DNA from: JANNNF01 sp040385825
GTDB taxonomy: Bacteria; Pseudomonadota; Alphaproteobacteria; Rhodobacterales; Rhodobacteraceae
Reading direction: 5' to 3'
Assembly: GCA_040385825.1 (NCBI GenBank)
Contig: JAZKGQ010000008.1
Coordinates: 85,071 to 149,070 of the forward strand
DNA length: 64,000 nucleotides
Below are positions 1 through 7,579 of the stretch, piece by piece. Below the pieces are notes generated by a model. It saw only the letters and a program-made list of their open reading frames with translations. It was not told the DNA's origin and did not search any database. The translations under genes and the position numbers were made by a program. Numbering within the stretch: the stretch's first letter is position 1; each line of letters starts with the position of its first letter.

Positions 1-310
1 GAACCGCCAGCCCCACCCCGCCGATCACCGCGACGGCCAGCGCCATCAGGGTGATTTGCAGCGTCACCAGCAGCGCATCAAACAGCATGGCCCAATCGGC
101 GATCAGGGTCTGCAAGACCCGCCCCGGACCGGGCAGGATGTAATGGGGAATGTCGTTCCAGACCACCAGCCGGTCCCAGCCGACCAGCGACAGCACCACC
201 ACGATCAGCGGCAAGGCCCATCTTGCCACGCGTTCAATCCGCTGGTTGCGGGCGCGCCGCGCCTCGTCTGCATCATAGGCGGCTTCAAGGCCAAGGGGGG
301 CGTCGGTCAT
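1..310 (-). CDS. ABC transporter permease, N-terminal part (cut by window edge)
   Basis: The first ~103 residues are visible and the gene runs off the left edge. After a charged, Arg-rich cytoplasmic N-terminus there is a hydrophobic segment at about residues 29-45. A segment resembling the 'I-x-LPGP' entry found after TM1 of SsuC/TauC-type permeases follows, and then the start of a second hydrophobic stretch. The ATG overlaps the stop of the upstream ATPase gene (ATGA), so the two are probably translationally coupled. The gene belongs with the ATPase and the NMT1/THI5-like binding protein as one importer. The substrate cannot be read from this fragment. Confidence 0.8.
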   Translation of the reverse strand, partial: MTDAPLGLEAAYDADEARRARNQRIERVARWALPLIVVVLSLVGWDRLVVWNDIPHYILPGPGRVLQTLIADWAMLFDALLVTLQITLMALAVAVIGGVGLAV

Positions 311-1095
311 GCAGGCTCTCCCATCGACTGCATCAGGGCGGCAGACACCACCTGCGCATGGGCGGCGTAGTCCACCGAGGTACGGAAGGCCATGTCGCGG
401 GGATAGTGCGCCGCGATCTGAATTTCCTCGACCACCCGCCCCGGTCGGGCCGCCATCACGATGATGCGGTCCGACAGGAACACGGATTCAAACACCGAGT
501 GCGTGACGAAAATCACCGTGCAGCCGATCCTGGCCTTCAGCGCCAGCAGGTCGTTGTTCAGCTTTTGCCGGGTGATCTCGTCCAGCGCGGCAAAGGGTTC
601 GTCCATCAGGATCAGCCTTGGGTTCGTCACCAGCGCGCGGGCAATCGACACCCGCATCTTCATGCCGCCTGAAAGTTCGCGCGGATAGGCCCCGGCAAAG
701 GCCTCAAGCCCGACAAGGCCAAGCGCCTGCATCACCTCGGCCTCGACACTCGCAAAGGACCGCCCGCGCAACCGGAACGGCAGGTAGACATTCTGCGCCA
801 CCGTCGCCCATGGCATCAGGGTCGGTTCCTGAAACACCACCCCCAGATCGGCGGCCCCGTGCCACAGGATGCGCCCCGAGGTCGGCTGCATCAGCCCGGC
901 AATCAGCCGCAGCGCGGTGGATTTGCCGCAACCGGACGGGCCGAGCAGCGAGACGAAATCGCCCTCGTTCACCGTCAGGGTCATGTCGCGCAGGGCGGTG
1001 ACATTGCCGTTGAACACCTTGGCAATACGCGACAATTCCAGCACCGGGGGGCGCTGGCCAAGGGCAAGGGTCGGGCGTTGGATCAGATCGGTCAT
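307..1095 (-). CDS. ABC transporter ATP-binding protein (SsuB/TauB/ThiZ-type)
   Basis: 262 residues, counted from the ATG at 1095. An open frame continues upstream only through a run of G and Ns, so that ATG is the sensible start. Walker A (GPSGCGKST), Q-loop (FQEPTLMPW), ABC signature (LSGGMKMR) and Walker B (LILMDEPFAALDE) are all present, followed by the H-loop (VTHSVFE). It powers import of a small organic nutrient, together with the permease gene it overlaps by 4 bases and the binding protein upstream. The closest family by motif pattern is the nitrate/sulfonate/taurine/pyrimidine class; the substrate is unknown. Confidence 0.88.
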   Translation of the reverse strand: MTDLIQRPTLALGQRPPVLELSRIAKVFNGNVTALRDMTLTVNEGDFVSLLGPSGCGKSTALRLIAGLMQPTSGRILWHGAADLGVVFQEPTLMPWATVAQNVYLPFRLRGRSFASVEAEVMQALGLVGLEAFAGAYPRELSGGMKMRVSIARALVTNPRLILMDEPFAALDEITRQKLNNDLLALKARIGCTVIFVTHSVFESVFLSDRIIVMAARPGRVVEEIQIAAHYPRDMAFRTSVDYAAHAQVVSAALMQSMGEPA

Positions 1096-1118
1096 GCTGG
1101 TGCAGGCGGGGGGGGGGG

Positions 1119-1141
1119 NNNNNNNNNNNNNNNNNNNNNNN
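1119..1141. other. assembly gap (23 Ns) next to a poly-G run
   Basis: Twenty-three undetermined bases, directly preceded by a run of G. They lie in the intergenic space between the binding-protein gene and the ATPase gene, so no coding frame depends on them. The real length of the missing sequence is unknown, and a promoter, hairpin or small gene could be hidden here. Confidence 0.95.
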
Positions 1142-1174
1142 ATCAATCGTTGGCTGCCCCCCGCCACGGCTCGC

Positions 1175-2182
1175 TCACTGGGCGGGCTTCAGGTCAAGAC
1201 CTGCGCCAAGGTTGGTGAACTGGGTGGTGTAGCTGGCCTTGTAGTCCAGATCGGCGGCAACGACGCCCGCATCGACCATCTTCTTGAAGAAGTCCTCGAT
1301 CTTGGCATCGGTCATCGCCCCGACCCCAAGCGTCAGACTGTCGCCCGAATCCACGATGCCCTTTTCCTTCATCGCGGCGATGGAATAGGCGATGCCTTCA
1401 TCGGTCATTTCCGGATTGTCTTTCTTGATCAGCGCATTGGCCGCTGACGGATCGTTGTAGATGTAATTCGTCCAGCCGATGTTCGACCCTTCGACAAAGC
1501 ATTTCACCTGTTCGGGCTTCATCGCGACCGTATCGGCCATCGTCTCGATCGTGGTGGAATAGGCGGTGTAGCCCGCATCGGCGATCAGCCAGACATCGGG
1601 TTTCCAGCCGGTTTCCTTTTCGACGAAATAGGGTTCCGACGACAGATACCCCTGCATTCCCATGTTCTTGTCGGCCACGAAGGGGGCGGAGTTGTAGGTA
1701 TAGACCTCGCGCTGTTCGGGAGTGAACCCGTAGGCCTTGATCATCCAGGCATAAAACGTCAGCACCCCCTGATCCGAGATCAGAACCTTGTCCAGCGTCT
1801 TCAGTTCCTCGAAGGATTTCACCCGGCCCGGATGGGTCAGAATGACCTGCGGTTCCTTCTGGAACGCGGTGCCCACAGTGACAATCGGCAAGCCTTCCTG
1901 CACGGCGGAAAACGCGTCCAGCATCGACCCGCCCATGTTGTAGTCGATCTTGCCCGCCAGCATCAGCGCGCGGTTGTTGACCTGCGGCCCCCCCGGCAGA
2001 ATGGTCACATCCAGCCCGCAGGCCGCATAGGTGCCATCTGCGACCGCCTGATAGAACCCGCCATGTTCGGCCTGCGCCACCCAGTTGGTGCCAAAGGTGA
2101 CTTTGGCATTTTCGGCAAGCGCAGGCAGCGCTGCCATCAGCACCAGCGCCGATGCGCTGGTCAAACGGGCCATGAGGGTCAT
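1175..2182 (-). CDS. ABC transporter substrate-binding protein, NMT1/THI5-like
   Basis: 335 residues with a Sec-type signal peptide (basic MTLMARLTS start, hydrophobic core, ALA cleavage site near residue 23). The mature protein has the pattern of periplasmic binding proteins for pyrimidines, riboflavin, nitrate or sulfonates, including 'FGTNWVAQAEHGGFYQAVADGTY' type sequence split over residues ~29-51. An AGGAG box about 9 bases upstream supports the ATG at 2182. It is the first gene of the importer, followed after the gap by the ATPase and permease. It lacks the CCCFC-type motif of ThiY, so a thiamine-precursor role is not supported. The RidA-family gene that diverges from it may act on a related nitrogen compound, but that is inference. 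Confidence 0.85.
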   Translation of the reverse strand: MTLMARLTSASALVLMAALPALAENAKVTFGTNWVAQAEHGGFYQAVADGTYAACGLDVTILPGGPQVNNRALMLAGKIDYNMGGSMLDAFSAVQEGLPIVTVGTAFQKEPQVILTHPGRVKSFEELKTLDKVLISDQGVLTFYAWMIKAYGFTPEQREVYTYNSAPFVADKNMGMQGYLSSEPYFVEKETGWKPDVWLIADAGYTAYSTTIETMADTVAMKPEQVKCFVEGSNIGWTNYIYNDPSAANALIKKDNPEMTDEGIAYSIAAMKEKGIVDSGDSLTLGVGAMTDAKIEDFFKKMVDAGVVAADLDYKASYTTQFTNLGAGLDLKPAQ

Positions 2183-2424
2183 CGCAGAAAACTCCTGTCG
2201 GGTTGAAGCGGGTTTGATTCTGTTGCCCTCAGATTAGAGCAGCCGCCCCGGCTGGCGAGGCCGTCAGCCCGGCAAACTGCATCAAACCCGGTCCCTGCCC
2301 GCATATGGCTGCATCCCGCCGGGGCATCTGCATAAATTTTGGGCAACCGCGCCAATCGCGCGTCGCAGGTCTGGTCCCTGCCCCGGCTTTGGCGCAAAAT
2401 CTGCGGCGACAGATGAGGTGACAG

Positions 2425-2817
2425 ATGCGCAGCCTGACCCCGCCGACGATCACGCCCCCCTTTGCCGCTTATGCCCACGGGGTCGAGGTTCCGGCGCCCG
2501 CGCGGTTCGTGCTGACCTCGGGGCAGTTGGGCCTGGCCCCCGATGGCACGGTTGCAGCGGATGCCCGCGCGCAGGCCGACCAGTGCTTTGCCAATTGCAC
2601 GGCGATCCTGGCCGAGGCCGGGATGGGACCGGCCGATGCGGTGCGCATCAACGCCTTTGTCACCGACCGCGCCCACATGCCTGCCTACATGGCGGCGCGG
2701 GACGCCTGGCTGGCGGGGGTGGACCGGCTGCCCGCCTCGACCCTGGTGATCGTGTCCGGCTTTACCCGGCCAGAGTTTGTGGTGGAGGTAGAGGTGACCG
2801 CCGCCCGCCAAGCCTGA
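2425..2817 (+). CDS. RidA/YjgF/UK114 family protein
   Basis: 130 residues, the usual RidA length (~130). The RidA core pattern is visible: 'VLTSGQLGLAPDG' near residue 28, a central helix with 'ADQCFANCTAIL', 'AVRINAFVTD', and the end 'VEVEVTAARQA'. Classical RidA hydrolyses reactive enamine/imine intermediates with a conserved Arg in the motif R-x-E near the C-terminus. Here that segment reads FTRPEFVVEVEV, so the Arg may be shifted and this may be a non-RidA subgroup. GAGGTGA lies just upstream of the ATG. The gene diverges from the ABC importer, which suggests a shared substrate or regulation. Confidence 0.85.
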   Translation: MRSLTPPTITPPFAAYAHGVEVPAPARFVLTSGQLGLAPDGTVAADARAQADQCFANCTAILAEAGMGPADAVRINAFVTDRAHMPAYMAARDAWLAGVDRLPASTLVIVSGFTRPEFVVEVEVTAARQA

Positions 2818-2892
2818 CCCTGCCCGCGTCTGCCAAAGACCCGCGCCTTGCAAGACGCCTGCGCGCCAGAGCCTGAACCGCCTTGGCCCGCC

Positions 2893-4341
2893 CTAGTCGT
2901 CCTTGTTCAACAGCCCGTATTTGCGCAGCTTCACATACAGCGATTGCCGCGACAGGCTTAGCATGTCAGCCGCCGCCACCCGGTTGTTCCGGGTCAGTTC
3001 CAGCGCCGTTTCAATGCACATCTTTTCAATGACATCAGTGGTTTCGGCCACAATGTCGCGCAGGGTGCTGGCGCCCACCAGTTCCATCACGTTGCGCATG
3101 CCGTCTTCCTGCACGCCCTGCGCGGGACGGCGGATCGCCTCGGCGCGGCTGGCGTCGCGCACCACCAGCACCAGCACCGGGTTCGGACGGTCGTTCAGCC
3201 AGCTTGCCGACAGTTCCACCGCGATCTGCCCCGAAAAGTCGGTCGTCAGCCGCGTCGCATAAAGCCGCAACTGCCCGGTGCGTTTGACATTGTCCAGCAG
3301 CACCCGCAGGTCGACCTCGCCGCGCGCCAGATACTCGGCCAGCGACCGGCCCCGCACCGACGACAGGTTGGCCGCATCGGTCAGGTTCAGGAACGCCTCA
3401 TTGGCAGACCGGATCACGCCGTCAGGGTCGGTGAACACGATGCCGTCCACCCCTTCGTGGTACAGCCGCTGCATGTGGTCGACCAGATCGTCGCCCGCCG
3501 CACTGGCCTGTTCGGCCGCGTCCAGCTGGCACAGCACGATCCGCTCGCCCGCCGCACGGAACACGGTGGGGGTCACCAGCACCTTGCGCTGCGACCGGCG
3601 CGCGATCAGCTCGATCGGGCCTTGCGGCTCGCCGCCTGCGGACCCCGACAGGCTGTCCAGAAATTCGCCCCGCCTGCGGCCTTCAAATTCCTGCGCCACC
3701 GTGGCCCCGATCAACTCGGCCCGGCTGCCGCCCAGAACCAGCGCCGCTGCCGGGTTCAGGTCGCTGATGCGCCCGGTCGCCATCGACACCAGCACGATGG
3801 GATCGCGCGAAATCTCCATCAGCACGCGGTAGCGGGTATCGGCCTCGCGCTGCGCCTCGTAATCGCGTTCCAGCGCCAGCTGGGCCGCCACAAGCTGTTG
3901 CTGAACCTCGGCAATCGGCAGCAGATCGCGGCCCAGCATCAGGATGCTGTCATCCTGCGCAATGTGATGCAGCGAATAGCGCACCGGAAAATCCCAGCTG
4001 CCCCGGTCGTTGTCCCGGTCACTGTTGCGGTCACTCGACCTGTCGATGTGGTTCAGTTCGACCGCCAGCGTGCCACGACCGGGTTTGCCCATGTCGGCAA
4101 GCCGCGCCTCGAACTTGCGCCGGCTTTCCTCGGTCAGCAGGTCATGCAGCGGCGCGCCTTCCCAATCGGTCAACTGCCCGAACAGCCGGTGCCCCGGATT
4201 GACCAGAACCGACACCACTCGGCGCGACCGGTCGACCAGCAGGGCAATATCCGACGCAGTTGCCAGAATCTCGCTCAGCAGTTCCGGCGCGATCAGCGGA
4301 ACCTTTCCGGCATTCAAAAGATGTCGCCCATCGGTTATCAC
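2893..4341 (-). CDS. ppsR: PpsR/CrtJ, PAS-domain repressor of photosynthesis genes
   Basis: Redox- and light-responsive repressor that binds TGT-N12-ACA palindromes in bch, crt and puc promoters. The sequence shows an N-terminal PAS-like domain, the Q-rich linker helix 'AEVQQQLVAAQLALERDYE', two further PAS domains (one with 'LYHEGVDGIVFTDPDGVI'), and a C-terminal FIS-type helix-turn-helix with 'ALELTRNNRVAAADMLSLSR'. The start is uncertain. The frame opens at a GTG at 4383. I chose the GTG at 4341 for its AAGGG about 12 bases upstream. A TTG at 4317 would match the beginning of Rhodobacter PpsR (about 464 residues) best. The first domain carries a short D/R/N/S-rich insertion (4003-4047). 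Downstream of aerR on the same strand. Confidence 0.93.
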   Translation of the reverse strand: MITDGRHLLNAGKVPLIAPELLSEILATASDIALLVDRSRRVVSVLVNPGHRLFGQLTDWEGAPLHDLLTEESRRKFEARLADMGKPGRGTLAVELNHIDRSSDRNSDRDNDRGSWDFPVRYSLHHIAQDDSILMLGRDLLPIAEVQQQLVAAQLALERDYEAQREADTRYRVLMEISRDPIVLVSMATGRISDLNPAAALVLGGSRAELIGATVAQEFEGRRRGEFLDSLSGSAGGEPQGPIELIARRSQRKVLVTPTVFRAAGERIVLCQLDAAEQASAAGDDLVDHMQRLYHEGVDGIVFTDPDGVIRSANEAFLNLTDAANLSSVRGRSLAEYLARGEVDLRVLLDNVKRTGQLRLYATRLTTDFSGQIAVELSASWLNDRPNPVLVLVVRDASRAEAIRRPAQGVQEDGMRNVMELVGASTLRDIVAETTDVIEKMCIETALELTRNNRVAAADMLSLSRQSLYVKLRKYGLLNKDD

Positions 4342-4389
4342 GGCAGTACCGCACCCTTCGCCGCCCGTCCCGCCGGGACGCACGCTGTG

Positions 4390-5232
4390 TTACACGCGCT
4401 CCGTTGCGCAAGACGCCGCAGGACCAAGTCCCAGCGTCCGAAGGGCAAGGCCAACATCATTGGTCGCAAGGTCCGCCCCTGTTGCCGCCCCCAAGTCCAT
4501 CACCTTTTCCATCGCCGCCCCGCCAACTGCAACCTGCATCTGGCCATCTGTCAACGATTTCAGCAGTTTTATCATATTTCGGGCGCAAGCAAGCCTGCCC
4601 TGCCCCCCGACCGACACCATAGCACCGTCAAAGCGACGATTGCGCAACAATGCCGTGACCTCGGCCGCTGTCGGCTGCAAGGCCAGACAGACCGAAACCC
4701 CCCTTCGCCGCAACTGGCTGGTCAGCACCACAGCGCCCAGGGTGTGCTGGTCATCGCCCGCCACCGTCACCAGAACTGCCGCCTGCCGTGCGGGGGCCAG
4801 GCTGCGCGGCGCGCAGGCTTCGGCGCCCCGGCCCGTCATGGCCTCGCGCACAAGGGCCTGCAACCGGGCGCTGGCCATGCTGACCTGGGCAAAGGACAGA
4901 TCGTCGTCCTCCCACCCCTGGCCCAGACAGCGGGCGGCCTGCGGGACATGGCGGTCGACCAGATCGGCACAGCCGATCCGGGCCAGGCGCAGGTCGGCCT
5001 GAAGGGCAGCCAACCCTTGGCCGTCGTTGCGGCGCAGATGCGCCATCAGCGCGGCGGCAAAGCGCGCGCAGGCCTGACCGTCTGCTGCGGCATGTGCAGC
5101 GGCGTCCGTACGGGCCTCGCGCGCGGCAAGCTGCGCCACCGCCGCCGCAGCCAGCCAGGCCACATTGCCCCGCCCCGCCCCCGGCGCGGCGCTGTCGTCC
5201 TGCTGCGCCGTGTTCGTCCGGCTTACAAACAT
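4390..5232 (-). CDS. aerR: AerR/PpaA, cobalamin-binding antirepressor
   Basis: 280 residues counted from the ATG at 5232, which has GGAGG five bases upstream. The C-terminal half is a B12-binding fold with the classical D-x-H-x-x-G motif (DQHTLG) and a later 'VSVGGQGR' loop. The N-terminal half is an Ala-rich helical domain. In Rhodobacter, AerR/PpaA binds hydroxo-cobalamin and antagonises PpsR/CrtJ in response to light. The adjacent ppsR gene and the two PpsR boxes upstream fit that role. A second in-frame ATG at 5289 (MSGRVGVG) could give a longer form; R. capsulatus AerR is known to exist in long and short forms. The gene ends 6-70 bases before ppsR, depending on the ppsR start. Confidence 0.9.
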   Translation of the reverse strand: MFVSRTNTAQQDDSAAPGAGRGNVAWLAAAAVAQLAAREARTDAAAHAAADGQACARFAAALMAHLRRNDGQGLAALQADLRLARIGCADLVDRHVPQAARCLGQGWEDDDLSFAQVSMASARLQALVREAMTGRGAEACAPRSLAPARQAAVLVTVAGDDQHTLGAVVLTSQLRRRGVSVCLALQPTAAEVTALLRNRRFDGAMVSVGGQGRLACARNMIKLLKSLTDGQMQVAVGGAAMEKVMDLGAATGADLATNDVGLALRTLGLGPAASCATERV

Positions 5233-5388
5233 TCCGTCCTCCCCGAAATGGGACAGAACCAACCGGCCCACCCCGACGCGACCCGACATGGCACCTGACG
5301 TTCCCGCCGAAGTGCCCGCCCGACTCAGGCTTGATGCGCATTGGCACCAGACATCTTGCCGCAAGACTGTCAGCGCAGCAGGAATAAA

Positions 5389-5406
5389 TGTCAAAGATAT
5401 TTGACA
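5389..5406. promoter_or_regulatory. PpsR/CrtJ box 1 (perfect palindrome)
   Basis: TGTCAAAGATATTTGACA is a perfect 18-base palindrome matching the TGT-N12-ACA consensus of PpsR/CrtJ. It lies upstream of aerR and overlaps TTGACA -35-like hexamers on both strands. A weak -10 (GACAGT) lies 17 bases further on the aerR side, at 5366-5371. Binding here could control aerR/ppsR and, together with box 2, bchF. Confidence 0.8.
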
Positions 5407-5527
5407 CTCTGACCAAGCCTGGCACGCCGCGCCGCAATGAATGGCTGATTTCACCCGACAAACCGCTTGATACCGCCTTTTCAGCACCAAAGCCGCCTCA
5501 GCGCGCGCCGCGCGTGACGCATAAATG

Positions 5528-5545
5528 TGTAAGTTTATGTTGACA
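5528..5545. promoter_or_regulatory. PpsR/CrtJ box 2, upstream of bchF
   Basis: TGT-N12-ACA, with TGT at 5528-5530 and ACA at 5543-5545, 61 bases before the bchF start. It overlaps a TTGACA hexamer (5541-5546) that could be the -35 of the bchF promoter, so a bound repressor would cover it. The centre lies 139 bases from that of box 1; paired sites are typical for cooperative PpsR/CrtJ binding. Confidence 0.75.
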
Positions 5546-5605
5546 CTTGCCACCGCCCGGATACCGTAAGCCATCGACACCCGCCAGAATGGGGCACCCC
5601 GGTCA

Positions 5606-6106
5606 ATGATGACGCGCCCACAGACCCCCGCCCGCAAACGGCTGTACACCGCAGAACAGCGCCTGCGCCGCGATGCCTCGCGCTGGACGCTGGTGCAGGG
5701 CCTGCTGGCCCCCTTGCAGTTTCTGGCCTTCGGGGTTTCGCTGATCCTGGTGCTGCGGTTCCTGCTGACCGGCGACGGATATGCCGCCGCCACCGTGTCA
5801 ATCCTGATCAAGACCGGGTTTCTGTATCTGATCATGGTCACCGGGGCGATCTGGGAAAAGGCGGTGTTCGGGCAGTATCTGTTCGCGCCGGCGTTCTTCT
5901 GGGAAGACCTGTTCAGCTTTGCCGTCATCGGGTTGCACAGCGCCTATCTGTGGGCACTGTGGGCGGGGGCGCTGTCGCCGGGCGGGCTGATGCTGCTCGC
6001 GCTGGCGGCCTATGCGACCTATCTGGTGAACGCGGGCCAGTTCTTGTGGAAGCTGCGGCTGGCCCGGCTGGATGTGGCGCAACCGGATGCGGGGGTTGTG
6101 GCATGA
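5606..6106 (+). CDS. bchF: 3-vinyl bacteriochlorophyllide hydratase
   Basis: 166 residues, the normal BchF length. The enzyme hydrates the C3 vinyl group of (bacterio)chlorophyllide to 3-hydroxyethyl on the route to bacteriochlorophyll a. The basic N-terminus (TPARKRLYTAEQRLRRDASRW) is followed by three or four membrane segments, including 'FLAFGVSLILVLRFLL' and 'VSILIKTGFLYLIM'. The motif 'GAIWEKAVFGQYLFAPAFFWED' region is typical of the family. Two ATGs start the frame; either could be used. First gene of the bch operon, preceded by PpsR box 2. Its stop overlaps the bchN start (ATGA). Confidence 0.93.
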   Translation: MMTRPQTPARKRLYTAEQRLRRDASRWTLVQGLLAPLQFLAFGVSLILVLRFLLTGDGYAAATVSILIKTGFLYLIMVTGAIWEKAVFGQYLFAPAFFWEDLFSFAVIGLHSAYLWALWAGALSPGGLMLLALAAYATYLVNAGQFLWKLRLARLDVAQPDAGVVA

Positions 6107-7407
6107 GCCTGGACCTGACCGCCCCCATCATATCAGCCGCAACCCTGCCCGCACGCGGCTGCCGCGACACGCCGGTCCTGAAACAGCGCGGTCAGCGCGA
6201 GGTGTTCTGCGGGCTGACCGGCATCATCTGGCTGCACCGCAAGATGCAGGACGCGTTCTTTCTGGTGGTGGGCAGCCGCACCTGCGCCCATCTGCTGCAA
6301 GCCGCCGCTGGCGTGATGATCTTTGCCGAACCCCGCTTTGGCACCGCCATCCTTGAGGAAAAGGATCTGGCGGGCCTTGCCGATGCCAACACGGAACTTG
6401 ACCGCGAGGTGGCCCGCCTGCTGGCGCGCCGCCCTGACATCAGGCAGTTGTTCCTTGTAGGCTCCTGCCCGTCCGAGGTGATCAAGCTGGACCTCGCGCG
6501 TGCCGCGGAACGGCTGTCGGGCCTGCATGCCCCACATGTGCGGGTCTATAATTACTCGGGGTCCGGCATCGAGACGACCTTCACCCAGGGCGAGGATGCC
6601 TGCCTTGCGGCAATGGTGCCCGCCCTGCCGCAGACCACGGCGCGCGAATTGCTGGTGGTTGGCGCGCTGCCCGATGTGGTGGAAGATCAGTGCCTGTCGC
6701 TGCTGTCGGCCATGGGCATAGGGCCGGTGCAGATGCTGCCCGCGCGGCGGTCTGCCGACCTGCCCGCCGTTGGCGCGAACACCGTCTTTGCGCTGGTGCA
6801 GCCGTTCCTTGGCGACACTCATGCCGCCCTGACCCGTCGCGGCGCGCGCCATCTGCCCGCCCCCTTTCCGTTTGGCGAGGAAGGCACGACTGCCTGGCTG
6901 CGGGCTGTAGCCTTTGAATTCGGCGTGCCCGCCGATCTGTTCGACCAGGTGACCGCCGCCCCCCGCGCCCGCGCCAGCCGCGCTGTCGCCGCCCATGCGG
7001 CAACCCTGCGGGACAAATCGGTGTTCTTCTTTCCCGACAGCCAGCTTGAAATCCCCCTCGCCCGGTTCCTGACCCGCGAATGCGGCATGACGGCGATCGA
7101 GGTCGGCACCCCCTTCCTGCACACCGGCATCGTGGGGCCGGACCTTGATCTGCTGACCGAGGGCCCGGTGATTTCCGAAGGCCAGGACGTGGACCTGCAA
7201 CTGGACCGTGCCCGCGCCGCCCGGCCTGACCTGACGATCTGCGGTCTTGGCCTTGCCAACCCGCTGGAGGCTGAAGGCCTGTCGACCAAATGGGCCATCG
7301 AGCTGGTCTTTACCCCGGTGCATTTCTACGAACAGGCCGGCGATCTGGCGGGGCTGTTCAGCCGCCCCCTGCGCCGCCGGGCGCTGCTGGACAGGGGGGC
7401 CGCATGA
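6103..7407 (+). CDS. bchN: light-independent protochlorophyllide reductase subunit N
   Basis: 434 residues. BchN and BchB form the nitrogenase-like catalytic component that reduces ring D of protochlorophyllide in the dark with electrons from BchL. Cluster-ligand cysteines appear in 'QREVFCGLTGIIWLHRKMQD', 'GSRTCAHLLQAAAGVM' and 'LVGSCPSEVIKLDL'. The start is the ATG that overlaps the bchF stop; a longer open frame upstream is only read-through of bchF sequence. The gene is followed by 172 non-coding bases with a large GC-rich inverted repeat before bchB. Confidence 0.96.
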   Translation: MSLDLTAPIISAATLPARGCRDTPVLKQRGQREVFCGLTGIIWLHRKMQDAFFLVVGSRTCAHLLQAAAGVMIFAEPRFGTAILEEKDLAGLADANTELDREVARLLARRPDIRQLFLVGSCPSEVIKLDLARAAERLSGLHAPHVRVYNYSGSGIETTFTQGEDACLAAMVPALPQTTARELLVVGALPDVVEDQCLSLLSAMGIGPVQMLPARRSADLPAVGANTVFALVQPFLGDTHAALTRRGARHLPAPFPFGEEGTTAWLRAVAFEFGVPADLFDQVTAAPRARASRAVAAHAATLRDKSVFFFPDSQLEIPLARFLTRECGMTAIEVGTPFLHTGIVGPDLDLLTEGPVISEGQDVDLQLDRARAARPDLTICGLGLANPLEAEGLSTKWAIELVFTPVHFYEQAGDLAGLFSRPLRRRALLDRGAA

Positions 7408-7423
7408 CCATGTTGCGTGCCAG

Positions 7424-7551
7424 CCCCCCCTCCCCAGCCCTCCCCCACAAGGGGGGAGGGAGGCGTGGGTTCTGCGCCGTTGCATCCAGTGCCACCGCCA
7501 CGAAAGGGGCGCCTCCCTCCCCCCGCGTGGGGGAGGGCTGGGGTGGGGGGG
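7424..7551. repeat. large GC-rich inverted repeat between bchN and bchB
   Basis: Two ~40-base arms (about 7424-7464 and 7511-7551) are near-perfect reverse complements. Each is built from runs of C and G around 'CAGCCCTCCCCCAC'. Each arm also folds on itself, so the transcript could form a very stable structure. It resembles the scattered palindromic (REP-like) elements of Rhodobacteraceae genomes. It lies inside the bch operon and could act in mRNA processing or partial attenuation. Confidence 0.75.
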
Positions 7552-7579
7552 CGACGCCACCTTACACAGGGGGCACGCC

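Noticed and set aside
2179..2853. Long minus-strand open frame opposite the RidA-family gene
   Set aside because: It runs antisense through the RidA gene, is rich in Gly/Arg/His as expected of a GC-rich shadow frame, and has no homologous-looking motif.
3457..5298. 613-codon plus-strand open frame opposite ppsR and aerR
   Set aside because: Overlaps two recognised regulators on the other strand and has no motif.
7424..7551. CRISPR-like array or coding sequence between bchN and bchB
   Set aside because: Only two inverted arms with no direct repeat-spacer periodicity. Frames through it consist of Pro/Gly/Arg runs.
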